From assembly GCF_963675165.1 (NCBI RefSeq), contig NC_087388.1, positions 5,771,047 through 5,835,046 of the forward strand: a DNA stretch of 64,000 bases. Reading direction: 5' to 3'. The position numbers and the translations under genes were made by a program. The stretch's first letter is position 1. Each line of letters starts with the position of its first letter. This document shows positions 23,795 to 35,447 of the stretch, piece after piece. Under the pieces are notes generated by a model. It saw nothing but the letters and a program-made list of their open reading frames with translations. It searched no databases and was not told the origin of the DNA. This DNA is from Halichondria panicea (Eukaryota > Porifera > Demospongiae > Suberitida > Halichondriidae).

Positions 23795-26700
23795 TCATTT
23801 CTTGGCTAGTAATTTTCTAAAATCGTCATTGGATAGTTTGTTCCCCTCACCACTAGTACTACTAGTAGTGTTCTCTTGTCTCCACTGACTGCTCTCTTGG
23901 CCAGGGCTCTTGGGAGTAGAGGGATGTTGGTCTTACGCCGACTTGTCACTCTGTGGAGGTGTGTGTGTGTGGGGGGGTGAGTTACTGGGAACAAGTACAT
24001 TATAATGATTATGCAATTAAAATTTGGCATGGATAGCATATGTGCTGGTACAGATACGCACGCCATCAACCATCATAATGGTTTCAGATCCATTAACAAA
24101 TTGCATTACTGTGTCTTGTGGGTTAGCTATTAATGGGTTGACCATCACATGTACATGTACGTGTAGGGGTAACTATAGTAAGTGTATCAGCTTACATTGG
24201 GTTGTTGTCTTGCATATCTCTGGGTGCAAAGGTCGGACGCTTAAACCCAGTCTCAGTTTCAGGTCCCCCGAAAGTGCCCTTTGACCCTCCCTTGGGAGGG
24301 TTGGAAATGGCCACGCTCATCCTCTTCATTCCAAGCTCATCACTGTTGTTGAGTCGAGCGACAGCCACATTGGCCGAGGACTGTGTGTGTGTGGGGTGTG
24401 TGTGTGGGGTAATCATTTGTCATCTGAGACTTCTCTTGGAAAATATTTCTACACACATACCCTCACTTGAGAGCAAATACCCTGATAATAAATTGTGTAC
24501 TGATAGCCTATAGTGTGGTCCCACTGTGTACACTGTAGTGGTTGACTTGCAAGGTTTGTATTTAAGTGAGGTGAAAAGGGTTGCTCTAGCAATAGCAATG
24601 GTCAGCAAATGTTGTCTAACCTCATCAGTGAACTCAATATAAGCAAAACCTTTCGATCTTCCCTCTCTGTTCTTGATCAGTCGAACCTCTTTGATCTCTC
24701 CACACTGCAGCCATGACAACACACGTTAACTACAGCACTTTTCTTATCCACACAAACATTTTGATAGATAGGACGAAAACTTCCATAAATGAAACCTTGA
24801 TAAGACACACTACTTGTATATGTACCACCTAGCATGCATGTACATTTACTGTACCACTGTACCACACATGATACACAGAGCATTCATAATTATGCTACCT
24901 GTTGGAAGTGTTCCCTCAACTCATGGTCAGTGATGTGGTGGGCAATGTGAGACACAAACACTGTGGCTTTAGAGTCAGAGCGCTGAGGTGTCTGTGTGTG
25001 TGGGGGGGGGTGGGTGTGTGTGTGTGTGTGAGTGTGTGTGTGGGATGGGTGTGAGTGTGTGGGGTGGGGGTGGTGTCTGTTAAGGAGAGTATAGGATATG
25101 GCTAGCACATACACTGTAACACAAGTGCACTAACAGTCGCGATAATGACGAGTACTGACTGTAATGAAATTGCAACAACAACGTTGTTCTAGCGAAATCA
25201 AAACAAAAACACATAGTCACCTTGTCCCCCAGGCTAGACACAGGTCTTCCCTTCTCCTTGAACTGTGAGACGTACATCGGACGTCCCTCAATCTCCGTCT
25301 TGTCAAGCCCCAGTGCACTGGCCACGGGGTCAGGGGTCGCAAACTCTATGTAGGCGTAGACGTTGCCCTTGTTAGACTGACGTGTCCTGATAAGCCGAAT
25401 CTCAGCGATTAGTCCACACTAGAGATATATGCAGCAGAAATATTTGCCCATTATTTGTAAGAATTTCCTTCGAACTTGTGGTATGTAAACTTGTGTTACT
25501 GGCTGTGTTATCGGATTACTTCAGTATACAATGTATACATGTACATGTACACATAGCTCTTTAAACTTCCACAGTACATAAGGAACTCAATAGCCATTGT
25601 ACATACACCTAACAGGTGCATCTAGTAGCTAGGTGATCTCAACACTCACTGGTGTGAATATCTCCCTGAGTTCATCCTCGGTGGCCTTGAAGCTCAGGTT
25701 ACTCACAAACACAGTCCTGGCCTCCTTCGGACCCTCTGTCTCAACCTTTGCTGCCTCCACTGTTGGAACCTTCTTACTGGGCAACTGTACAATGCCAGTC
25801 TCTGCTACAACTGTGCGTGTGTGTGTGGGTGTGTGTGGCAAGGTCAATACGGTACATGCAATGTACAGTATTAGTAGTGCTGTCATTAATTGAATACGAA
25901 AATTGGCAACCAGTGCAACGTACATTTCTGTTTCTTAACCGCCGGTTGTTGATCATCTGACATTTCTCTACCAGGAGGTGGTCTCTTACGGCCTAAACTT
26001 TGACCCTCATCTCTGCTGCTGACTCTGCCCTTTCCTATGTCCATCTTTCTGTGCTTCTTTAGATCATCCTTTTTGAAAGAATCTTTTTCAGCAGCTTGAG
26101 AGAAAAAATAATGATTTGAGATATTGCAAAAACGAGCTCACACCACTCATAACTTCACACACACCCACCCTACCGCCCACACACACACACCTTTTCCCTT
26201 CTCGCTCGTACACAGTCCAGCTGTGCCTCACACCTCACCAACGCCCCCTCAAATGACTGGAGGTCGCCTCTCAAACTGTAGCAGTGCCTCACACACCATC
26301 TCCGGGTCATCACTGGCAGAGTTGGACGCTCGTTGTAGCACTTTACGACAGCTGGCAGTGTCGCCATGGGACCTAGGGGCGGAGGGTAGAGGGTGTGCTT
26401 GATATGAGTGTAACAGAAACAATCCTGGGATCACAGTACATGTGTTACATGATTGTACAGTAGTGTATAATTATTATCTTAACTCTTTTGATTGGTCATA
26501 ACTTGGGCTAGGAGCATCTGGCATTATGATTGTCTGAAAGCCCAGAAAAAGTTCTATCAGATGTCATGTTTAGCTCAACATTTTTGATCGGACCTGATTT
26601 TGAACTTTTCCCCCAACTATAGCCCACGCTTTTTTGTCAAAATCAGCCCCGAAAATGACCTTTGATTTTAAAAAAAAGCTCACTTTAAGCTATCAGAAAA

Positions 26701-28105
26701 ACATTAAATCATTGAAATTGGACCATCCAAACCCAAGTTATGGCCGTTCAAAATGGACTGTACTCCAATGTACCTCTCAATGCTAGCGTACTCTATCCAG
26801 TACTGTGCCTGCTTTCCGTGTCTACTCATCACTTCCACCCAGAGCGCTCGTGCCGTCTCCATATTGTCATAGCAACGAGCCTCCAGGCTGGCCTGGTAAC
26901 GAGAGAGAGAGTCTGTAGGGTCACCATCCTTACCATATACTGTGGAGGGGGCGGGGGAGACTATATTAGGCACACTGATTAGAAAGTGATAAGGCATAGA
27001 TCTAGAGATGTGCCCTCACTGGTCGGTGGTGGTTGATACTAACCACCACCTCTAGATAAAAATAACCAACTCTAGGCCTAGTTTACAACTAATTTGTGTC
27101 TTGAATATACATTGTAGATGGAGGATAGAAAACAGCCACCACTTAGGTCACAACACTGGGAATCTCCCTTCCTAGTAGTACAGTACATACAATAAAATTA
27201 TATTCTGTACTAATGTACTGGCACATGGTATTGGTACTCTTACATGCTTCAAGACTGTCTCAAGCTAAAAGAATGTCTTCCGTAACTCCACCAAATTAGG
27301 ACTGGCCGTCTCCACGCCCTCCTTAGGGGTCAAAGGTGAGAGAGGCGTGTGTACCTGTCTCCGGAGGTAGTCACAGTATGCAGTCCACAACTTGAGATAG
27401 TCTGCAGCCACAGAGAGGTTGCCCTTCAAGCCCTTCTCAAACACAGCTGCAGGAAACAGAAACTAAAACGTTTTCATACACTGGGACGTCACATGTCTAA
27501 ATGAGACAACAATGATAAAGAAACGAAACTATTCATACACTGGGACATCTCTAAGGGCAACAATGATATGCAATTATTATGATAGATAACATGATCACAG
27601 CAATGCATACTATAGTTACATGTAGCTAGAGAAAGTGGCTTAAAAATGTAGCAGCAATTAATTATACAATATGTACACTAGAGAAATCATCTCATATATA
27701 ACTTACTGACCAACAATTTCCTCGTGATTGGTTTGGACCCGCTCCAGTGCCCGTGTGTAGCTCATCCAGAAGTCGACCACCCACGGACAATTACGAAGTG
27801 ATTGCTTGCAACCAGAGACAACGACCAATCCAACCTTACCAAAGCTAGTGGTCTGTTTGAGAGGCGGAATAGATCACAAATTAACTTTTCTGTTTTGAGC
27901 ACACACAATTTCAACCATAATTATAATAGGAATAAATATGTAAATTACACATAGCCAGCTGCTCACTATATAGTTGAGATAGTTCTTCCAGAGCTGCTGG
28001 TCTAGAGGGTGGTGTGCCAGGGCCCGCTTGTAGAGGGTGTGGTTGAGGGAGGGGTCTGCTTTGGACTGAGAGAGGTGGGCCAGGTAGCGGTATCTGGATA
28101 TTACT
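23795..28105 (-). pseudogene. SART3 partial copy b, exons 7-18, degenerate
   Basis: Exon-for-exon copy of SART3: 18 (23795-23950), 17 (24196-24380), 16 (24621-24704), 15 (24899-24982), 14 (25221-25418), 13 (25650-25810), 12 (25924-26095), 11 (26191-26372), 10 (26774-26939), 9 (27244-27446), 8 (27711-27852), 7 (27967 to about 28098). Introns are also similar. Lesions: the exon 9 sequence changes create TAG at 27267-27265; an 8-base deletion near 26267 shifts exon 11; the exon 12 acceptor moved by one base; a 2-base insertion near 23871 shifts exon 18. Exons 1-6 are missing, and exon 7 is fused to a second RRM2 exon fragment at 28105. It cannot encode a full SART3; a transcript could still be made. 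Confidence 0.85.
26484..26755. repeat. Dispersed foldback repeat, copy 1
   Basis: Begins 'ggtcataacttggg' and ends 'cccaagttatggcc', so the ends are inverted copies. About 270 bp, in an intron of SART3 copy b. Further copies lie at 45813-46082 (same intron of the parental gene) and 58985-59280 (inverted, in a RASSF intron). Confidence 0.75.
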
Positions 28106-28235
28106 TGGAAGTGTTCCCTCAACTCCTGGTCAGTGATATGATGGGTAATGTGAGACACAAACACTGTGGCTTTAGAGTTAGAGCGCTGAGTAGGAGTCTT
28201 TGTGCATGTGTGGGTGTGAGTGAGCAGGGCCGTAA
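28098..28235 (-). pseudogene. RRM2 first-half exon fused to SART3 exon 7
   Basis: On the - strand the frame reads MFVSHITHHITDQELREHFQ, the start of RRM2 (as at 42945-43028), and runs without a gap through VISRYRYLAHLSQSK into the exon 7 HAT sequence. This is a rearrangement breakpoint, not a normal exon order. Confidence 0.75.
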
Positions 28236-28937
28236 GAACTAGGGGGGTAGTCTGGGGGCCAGACCTCTTTCTCAGAGGGGGGAGGGGGAAGAGAGAAAGC
28301 TAATCCTAGCTCTCTTGATTTTGCCCCCGAGCTATTAGGTTGGCCCCCAGACTACTAGGGGGGCTGGGGGGGAAACTGCCCCCCCCGGCCCCCACTCTGA
28401 AAAGGGGTGGGGCTCCTCTGCAGAGTCCAGCATGCGCAGATCACAGTCTAGCCTAGCCTTGATCCCAGGCCGATCCGTCTCCAATTGAACGCTAGGTCGA
28501 TCCACATGCAGCTGAAATTTATATAGCTAAGAGCTCACTATGGCACAAGGTCTTTTTTCTCTTTAGTACCTCAGCCTGCATGCCCATAATGAAGAAGGTA
28601 GGCGAACTAAGACCTATTTCTTACGAAGCTCGATGAATCCCCAGCGTCTATATATATACACAAGCCGCTAACTGAGTCGCTTGGAAGCAGTTGCTCGTGA
28701 CTTTGCTTCCACTAACACACGTCGAATAAACTATTTTGCTATAGCTCTCACATGCAGATTATTTCATTTATGTATCTTTCTCCTGTTTATCTCTCGAGAA
28801 CATACAAATTTAAAAAGTTCGCCTCCGGCGGTACAGGAGAGGGACTTCCCCCCTCCCAGACCCACCCCCTGAGTCACAAGGAGAGGGTCCATTCCTTTTT
28901 TCTGCCCCCACCTAAAAATTTTTCTTACGGCCCTGGT
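28234..28937. mobile_element. 0.7-kb element with cagggccgtaag termini
   Basis: Ends 'cagggccgtaagaa' and 'ttcttacggccctg' are inverted. Flanks 'gtgag' on both sides may be a 5-bp target duplication. The flanking sequence continues across the element as in SART3 copy c (37800-37870), which shows the insertion. The interior is G/C-tract rich with no clear transposase. Confidence 0.7.
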
Positions 28938-29224
28938 GAGTGGTGGGCGGAGGAGGTGGGGGTCGAGTTAGGGCTGGGATACCAGTATATAGGTATAATT
29001 GCCAGTACCTCAGTATAACAATACTCCTAACAATCTCATGCTAAATTAGTGAAGTTTAAGGGTATAGTTGATGAAAGTATACTTGATAAATATCATGCAT
29101 CAGACACACATGTAGCCATTACACGCAATGTCTAATCTGGCACCGTCTTGGACGTTTGAAGACAGCCCGATTAGTTCAGGCTCTACACAGACGTCACTGC
29201 AAATTTCAGTGAGTAAATTGGCCG

Positions 29225-29505
29225 TTAGGCCACTCCAAGTGATACTCTGGTTTCTGGTCCACCGCCGGGTCAGATTTTATTCTTGGATTTCTATCTCATT
29301 ATTGGATTTCTATCCCATTATTTCTACTACGCATGCGCATAATGGTCCCATGTGGTACAAAATAGTGTGATAATGATATTCATTTGCAAAATAATGAGAT
29401 TCATAAGGTGAAATTGATAATGACATAATGAGAAAAGCCGCCCGCCCGCATGCAATTAGAAAAACTTTAGGACCAGAAACCAGAATGTCACTTAGAGTGG
29501 CCTTA
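29225..29505. mobile_element. MITE with about 34-bp inverted ends
   Basis: Left 'ttaggccactccaagtgata' plus 'ctctggtttctggtcc'; right 'ggaccagaaaccag' to 'agagtggcctta' is its near complement. Flanking TTA may be the target duplication. No ORF. Confidence 0.7.
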
Positions 29506-29617
29506 AATCTCTTATTTCATTGTGCCTGGTGATAGTGAAACCACCCGCACCCTTAGGCTTAGGGAATGACCACTCTGGGGCATGACAGAGTCTGCGTGAT
29601 CAACTGAGAATTGTTTA

Positions 29618-29664
29618 CGCCTCGAATCCACGCGTATTTCAATCGGCGTGGATTCGAGACTAAC
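29618..29664. repeat. Short palindrome (cctcgaatccacg)
   Basis: Arms 'cctcgaatccacgc' and 'gcgtggattcgag' around an AT-rich centre. It belongs to the family of palindromes seen at 13521-13569. Confidence 0.65.
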
Positions 29665-29685
29665 TAGCAGTATTAATCGGCCTTG

Positions 29686-30574
29686 AATCGAGGCTAACTT
29701 TTTTTTTTTTTTTTTTAAGAATGCATGAATGCATGCGCAATAATAGAAAGTTCAAAGTAAGTGATAGTTCATAATGAATGTTACATTCGGAGTTAACCAA
29801 GTCCACGGCTGTAGGGGTTAGCGCTGCGTGCCCACATGAGGACCTGGCTCCTCTAATGGACATGATTGATGATCGGAGGAGAGAGAAAGATAGTCGGCAT
29901 CTTAGCCAGCACATAGTACTACTGTAGGGATTGTTCCATTTGGTTGCCAGAAGTGATGCCAGTCTCTTGTAAAATGTGTTGGCCTCATTACCTAGCCCCT
30001 CTGTGGCAGAAAGTACAAGTGGTGTAAAGGTGGCATGTTCGATCTCTCTTATTCTTTGTTCATAGGCCCGCTTTTTGATCCTTTCATGGTTTCTGTATGC
30101 GGAGGAAAGTTGGATATGTCTGTTGGACGGGGCCAGGGGGTTAAATACTCTAACGTCAAAGTAAGTTTTTTCAAATATTCCTCCCCAAAAACCGTTGGCT
30201 GCTATATCTAGCCGTGCTCCATCCTGGCGGTTGGCTGAGGCACCTCTCAGAGCTTCCTGTGACACAGGTTGTAATTCCGGCTCTGTACAAACATTATTAC
30301 ACACTTCTGTTAGGAGGGTGGCTGTTAGGTCCCTGATCTCGTTGTGCCTGATTGAGGGGAATCCTCTCCTAGCACAGGACATGGCATGTTCCACTGATAA
30401 GTTTTTTCCACATTCACATTTTAGGGGCATGTCTGCTGGAGTCCAGCCATATCTGAGGGCTAGGGCATCTTGAAAAGCGCCCTTGTGGAGTGCAAAACCG
30501 TGTTCCAACAATGGTATGGCAGTGAGCCATGTTGATGCTCCCTTCTCTTTTGGGAAATCCAATCGAGGCTAACT
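29686..30574 (-). mobile_element. 5'-truncated LINE (non-LTR retrotransposon) with 14-bp target duplication
   Basis: The same 14 bases, 'aatcgaggctaact', flank the insert at 29686-29699 and 30561-30574. On the - strand the insert ends in a poly(A) of about 17 (T tract 29700-29716 on +). It encodes only the C-terminal end of a LINE ORF2, after the reverse transcriptase: an ALALRYGWTP motif, a CxC...H...C zinc-knuckle-like element (CECGKNLSVEHAMSC), then GARLDIAANGFWGG and WLRCRLSFSLLRSSI. This is the layout of 3'-end insertions made by target-primed reverse transcription. There is no ATG, because the element is truncated at 30560. The domain after RT is assigned from general resemblance to LINE C termini. 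Confidence 0.85.
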
Positions 30575-30686
30575 CAGTGCATAATCAATTATTTCAAGAA
30601 TGAGCCGCTGACAATTAATTGCACATGCGCAATACAATGTCTAACGGTTAACACAAACACACTAATAAGATACAAAAATAATGCTT

Positions 30687-33600
30687 TTAGGGAATGATTG
30701 CAAACTCTACAGAACCGGTACATATTCTTTCAGGTCTATCGTACCCTCCAACAATCATTATCTGTTTGTCCTCAAAAGCAGCAGCAAAACTCGAACATCG
30801 AGGCTCAGACAATTGACCTTTCAGCTCCTTCCAAACATCTTCACCAGTGTGGTAGACGTAGACAAGCTTTGTCGGTTGATCTGTCGCTTTGTCATAACCT
30901 CCAATTGCCAATACATGGTTGTCAAATGTTATGCATGCAGAGGTTTTGAATTTCAGATTTTCTATTTTCCTGAAGAAATGATCGTCGGTGGGAGATTTAA
31001 CAAGATGCGATACCGTTGCTACACAAGCATTCCTTGTTGGAACAAAATCTCCTTCTTTATTAACCACTTTTCCTCCTAGTATGTAAAGTATTCCATTGCA
31101 CACACAGCCAGAAGCACGATACACAGGATAAGGAAGACTGGAAACCTCACGCCATTTCTTATCTTGACATGTGGATCTAATAGTCAGCACTTCCACTGTG
31201 TTAACTGGTCCAAGATCATTTTTGCCCCCAGCTACAATTAGGCATTCATCACTGAGTACAGTGGTCACCTGGCTTCGTTTGGTCTTCAATTTCGGGTAAT
31301 TTGAACTTGATTTCCATAATTCTGGAGCTATGATTGGGCATTCATCACTGCGCACAGTAGTTATCTGGCTTTGTTTAGTGTTAAATTTCAGGTGATTTGA
31401 ACTTGATCTCAATAATCCAGCACAATCAGTCAACTGATAGTAGTAGATGGCATTAGTGAATTCATCGCCAGGGGATTTTCGATGTTCTTCAGGCTTGATT
31501 CCACCAATTGTGTGAAGATGGAAATGGTCAGCTCCTTCGTAAGCGACAGGCAACACAACCAAAGAAGTATCTCTGACAAGGCAATCAGCTGATACTGACC
31601 ATCCACTGGTCAAATTGTATGAGTAGATGTTTCTGCTGCGATAAGCCCTAAAATATGCTGTGTCACGGTGAACTACAGCATCGATTGGACTGGACATTTT
31701 CTCAGGAGCTCGAATATCACACTTGTTCCATTGCAGATCATGGGGGAATAAACAGGGTCCAGCTGCAAGAGGTGAAGCAAACTTAGCATTGTAAACAAAA
31801 GTCTAGATGTTTACGTATTTACCTAGAGTTGGTCTGTTGTTGCTGACCATTGAGGCAGCTGAAGAGGCACGACGTTTTTGTGGTAGACACTCTTTGACAG
31901 TAGACATGAAACTACATGATGGCACACTAGTACTAAACTTTTCAGCACTATCAGTCTGTTGTGAAACATCCTTTAGTGCAGGCTGTGGAACAGCAGGCAG
32001 AGTGAGACCTTCAAAGCATGCTGTATGACACATTAAAAAGTGCATAATTAATTTCCGTATACAAAATTGGTACTCATTTAGAACGAAAAAATATTTACAT
32101 TTAGTGTGTGAATACCCACTGGTTAATTGGTGCTTCAATTATATAGGTCTGGAGACTCTTGCAGCATTTCCGTGTGCTCTAGCGGAATGTGGACAGAGCC
32201 AATGAAATGCACATCCTATGGTCATGTGATTTTTAATTCAGGGTTATTGCCTCTGTGGAATTTGGATTGCCCAATGAAATGAGAGTATTGCTACATCTAC
32301 TCCTTCTTTAAACCTCCAATGTCACAAGTGATTGAAATTCCAAGAGCACACGGAAATGCTGCAAGAGTTTCCAGACCTTTTCTCCTCTCTTCCCTCCCCC
32401 CCCCCTGAGAAAGGGTCGCCTGGCCTCCAGACTAGAGTTAGCTATAGAGATGCAGTAAAACAGCTAGGAGTATCCTAGCTTTTTGTTTACAGTGCATGGG
32501 AGCTATAAAAATAACCGTGATATCCATCTGAAGGACTCTAGATCTTTGGGCACGCTGTTACCTTGTCTGATCATGCTAAGAGAATGTGAGACATATAGAT
32601 ATGAGGTGGACTTCGACCCTTTTTATTCTATAGTCAAATGTTGTCAAATGAACATATTAATTATAACACATAATAGATCCAGTTAGGGTTGCCTGCTTGC
32701 CTAGGTTCACTTTATATATAGAGTAAACGACTGAATTTCGTCAGCTAAAAGTGCTTATAATGCACGTAAAAAACGAGATTGATTCTAACTAACTGCACAC
32801 ACTAATAGATGGCTACGAGACTACTAACCAGCGAAAATTTGAGTTACTTCCAGTCGAAGCTGTGATAACTAGAAAAAACTACCGAATATAATTATATCGA
32901 TTTTCGCCAGAGTGAAACCTATCTCCGTTTTTTACAAAACTACACAGCTAGCTAGAGCTAACCGGCACATACTGGGCTCAATCTAGATAGAGCACAGTAC
33001 ATGGTGGAGTAATCCTAGAATCAGTGAACCTTGCAAAGCTGAGCTATATACATGTAGAGTGGTTTGTTTCTGACGAATGTGAAGTGCTGAGTCAGCAATG
33101 AGCCCCACCCACCATAGACTCCCCCCTTAGCAATGAGCTCCACCCACCCCAGAAAGCTAGAGTGGGTGGGGCTCATTGCTGACTCAGCACTTTACATTCA
33201 CACTCTACTCAGCTTTGCAAGGTTCACTGATTCTAGGATTACTCCACCATGTACTGTGCTCTATCTAGGTGGAGCTCAGTATGTGTCAGTTAGCTGGCTC
33301 TACTCCATACATGAGCGCATGTGCTAACAATCAGTTTCTACGGTATATAGTCGCTGAGATTTAGAGAGGGTGACTATAATAACACTGTAAATAGTAGTAT
33401 AGAAGGACTAACCCATGCAGCCTACCTATTTTCTCAGCAATTTTTCTCTGCCCTACAGTTTGTGAGCAAAGTGCTTGAATAATGCTCTGCCAGGTCGTTG
33501 ATTGACCATTCTGCAACCAACGAGACAACATCTTCTGTAGACGATCTATGCACTCAGAATTATCGGCTGTAATCTGGTTCAAAGTAGGCGGACGAAGTCC

Positions 33601-33702
33601 CAAAGCCAGGCCGATATAGTACCACTTTTCTGCTGCATCACAAACAGCATCCAAAACATTGTGCAGATCGTCAATAGAGAGCAACTTATCATGATCAGTC
33701 AT
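30687..33702 (-). CDS. Death domain-Kelch protein, copy D (intact)
   Basis: Exons 33702-33426, 32020-31823 and 31762-30687 sum to 1551 nt (516 residues) with matching phases. ATG at 33702 gives MTDHDKLLSIDDL. Death domain, residues 1-92: KWYYIGLALGL, LQKMLSRWLQNGQSTTWQ, IIQALCSQTVGQRKIAEKIG. A Ser/Lys-rich linker is followed by a Kelch propeller (IVAGGK, LYILGGK, LAIGGY, MIVGGY) ending EFAIIP. Unlike copy C there is no SART3 tail. A 32-residue stretch of the propeller is duplicated in tandem (SSSNHLKFNTKQSQITT then SSSNYPKLKTKRSQVTT), which may add or distort a blade. The first intron (1.4 kb) holds two foldback elements. Likely an intracellular death-fold adaptor; partner unknown. Confidence 0.78.
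31232..31423 (-). repeat. 96-bp coding tandem duplication in Kelch copy D
   Basis: The halves 31232-31327 and 31328-31423 are diverged copies ('attcatcactg' in both). The length is a multiple of three, so the frame is kept. Not seen in copies A, B, C or F. Confidence 0.75.
32146..32377. mobile_element. Foldback MITE in intron of copy D
   Basis: Left 'ggtctggagactcttgcagc' with 'atttccgtgtgctct', right 'agagcacacggaaatgctgc' to 'ccagacc'. Arms about 35 bp, non-coding. Confidence 0.75.
32950..33300. mobile_element. Long foldback element in intron of copy D
   Basis: Arms of more than 100 bp: 'agatagagcacagtacatgg' pairs with 'ccatgtactgtgctctatct', and 'cactgattctaggattactc' mirrors the left arm. 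The loop is about 60 bp. Would form a strong hairpin in RNA. Confidence 0.8.
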
Positions 33703-34114
33703 CTTGAGTTCAATTATCTGAACAGGATCCAATAATTATATCAATAATATTATACACCAGCACCTATATATATATACTCATGCACTTTTACAATTTTAAC
33801 TACAATGTAGATCTATATCCTATACTTTTCTAGCACATAATTTTATCTGTCAACTATATAGATCTATAACCTTTAGAGATGATAAGCAGGGATGCAGATC
33901 TATCTCGCAAAGAATTGAAGCTTATAGCAGTTCATGAAGCATGAATTCACCTAGCTGGTAATTGTTATAGTGGTCTATATAGATCTTTTATATGAGGTAG
34001 ATACCCTGGGGGTTTTAGCTTTCATAAGGATGCCAAACCACCATACACCTGTGCCCAAAGCAAATACTTTTGGTTTTTCAAGGAAATAATTGTTTGTAAG
34101 TACAATATAGTATT

Positions 34115-34215
34115 AACTAAAATCGTCATTGGATAGTTTGTTCCCCTCACCACTAGTACCACTAGTAGTGTTCTTGTCTCCACTGGCTGCTCTCTTGGCC
34201 AGGGCTCACTGAACC
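34115..34215 (-). pseudogene. SART3 last-exon relic
   Basis: Near-identical to the end of SART3 (ALAKRAVSGDK and the GTSGEGNKLSNDDF region), truncated at both ends. Confidence 0.7.
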
Positions 34216-34504
34216 ACTGGGACACCTGCACATGCAGCACTACAAAATAGCAACCATTCAACTACATTTTTGGTGGATACCCAGGGACTTCTGGCTAACT
34301 TAAAATCAATGGGTTAGATCTAGCCATCACAATGTTAGACAAACATCAGCATATAATAATATACACACTACACAGTACACTACAAGCACAAATAAAAAAG
34401 CAATGAATAAACTTGTAATTTGCATCTTGCAAAAAAGGCACATAATATACTACAAAATGAGAACTGTTGTGTAAATGCTTGATAAAAACCTCATCAGGAG
34501 TGCA

Positions 34505-34610
34505 CTCATGATCTTATACATCAGTGTGGATCCACCTTTTTTCGGCTACATCGTTACGCTCAACAAGAGGATTTCTCATATGTAAGGCCATGTCATCGGA
34601 TGTTCTGGAT
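34505..34610 (-). pseudogene. Death-domain relic (second type)
   Basis: Matches 37883-38010 (the end of the second-type death domain) with several indels; shared landmark 'aaggccatgtcatcggatgt'. Frame broken. Confidence 0.65.
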
Positions 34611-34629
34611 TAGTGACTTCAATGATATA

Positions 34630-35045
34630 TACTATAGCGCCATCAAGACTAATGGTGTACAGAATGGTTATATGTTTTTCAGTGTAGTTCAACAATTAAT
34701 TTTGTGGGTGACCACTATACATTCCTTAGTCTTATCTCTGTCTTATACATGTACGTACAAACATGAAAGTGCCTCAGGCCCATGCACACAATCAAATGAA
34801 GCAATTCACCTATGTACACTGTATACTATATAGTGTACCCCCCCATCCAATGTGTGAAATCAGAATACCCACACCAGTGTCACCAAGGCTATTAATGGTG
34901 CAGAATGGTTTTGTTTTTCATCAACATCTATATGCATGGGTGACCACTACATTCCTTAGTCTTATCTCTATCTTATACTGTACAAACATGAAAGTTCCTC
35001 AGGCCCACACAATGACAATTAAAGCAATTCACTGTATGTGTTATG
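34630..35045. repeat. Tandem duplication of about 0.2 kb
   Basis: 'cattccttagtcttatctct' and 'acaaacatgaaagt' with flanks occur at about 34720-34800 and 34950-35030. No gene seen. Confidence 0.7.
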
Positions 35046-35093
35046 TGTACATATAATTACAGAAAAAAATCAGCTGTATAGTTTTAAGAGGTT

Positions 35094-35414
35094 CTATGCA
35101 ATGGCAACTTTCAAATCAGAGGGTTCTACAAATATGCTTGTGCATGTAATTGTGTAAAGAAGGAATTGGTCTGCTTCTTTGTGAGGAACAGGCAACACGA
35201 CCAAAGAACAATCTCTGACAAGGCAATCAGCTGATATTGACCATCCCCTCGTCAAATTGTATGAATAGATTTTCCTGCTGCGATAGTGCCTGAAGTATGC
35301 CGTGTCACCGTGAACTGCAGCATCGATGGGGCTGGATATTTTCTCAAGAGCTCGAATATCACACGGATTGTTCCATTGCAACATATGCATGGGGAGATCA
35401 CTGGGCCCATGCAG
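35094..35414 (-). pseudogene. Kelch 5'-exon fragment (copy E)
   Basis: Starts at a normal Kelch acceptor (35414) and reads through the first two blades (ISSPIDAAVHGDTAYFRHY, YSYNLTRGW, LVVLPVPHKEADQFLL), then diverges into unrelated sequence. Only about a third of the Kelch exon remains. Confidence 0.75.
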
Positions 35415-35447
35415 CTGCAAGGGTGAAGCAAAACAATAACCCAGCAT

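Noticed and set aside
28160-28235. A true start codon for copy b at the RRM2 fragment
   Set aside because: The apparent Met is inside an RRM2 exon and the downstream frame contains stops and frameshifts.
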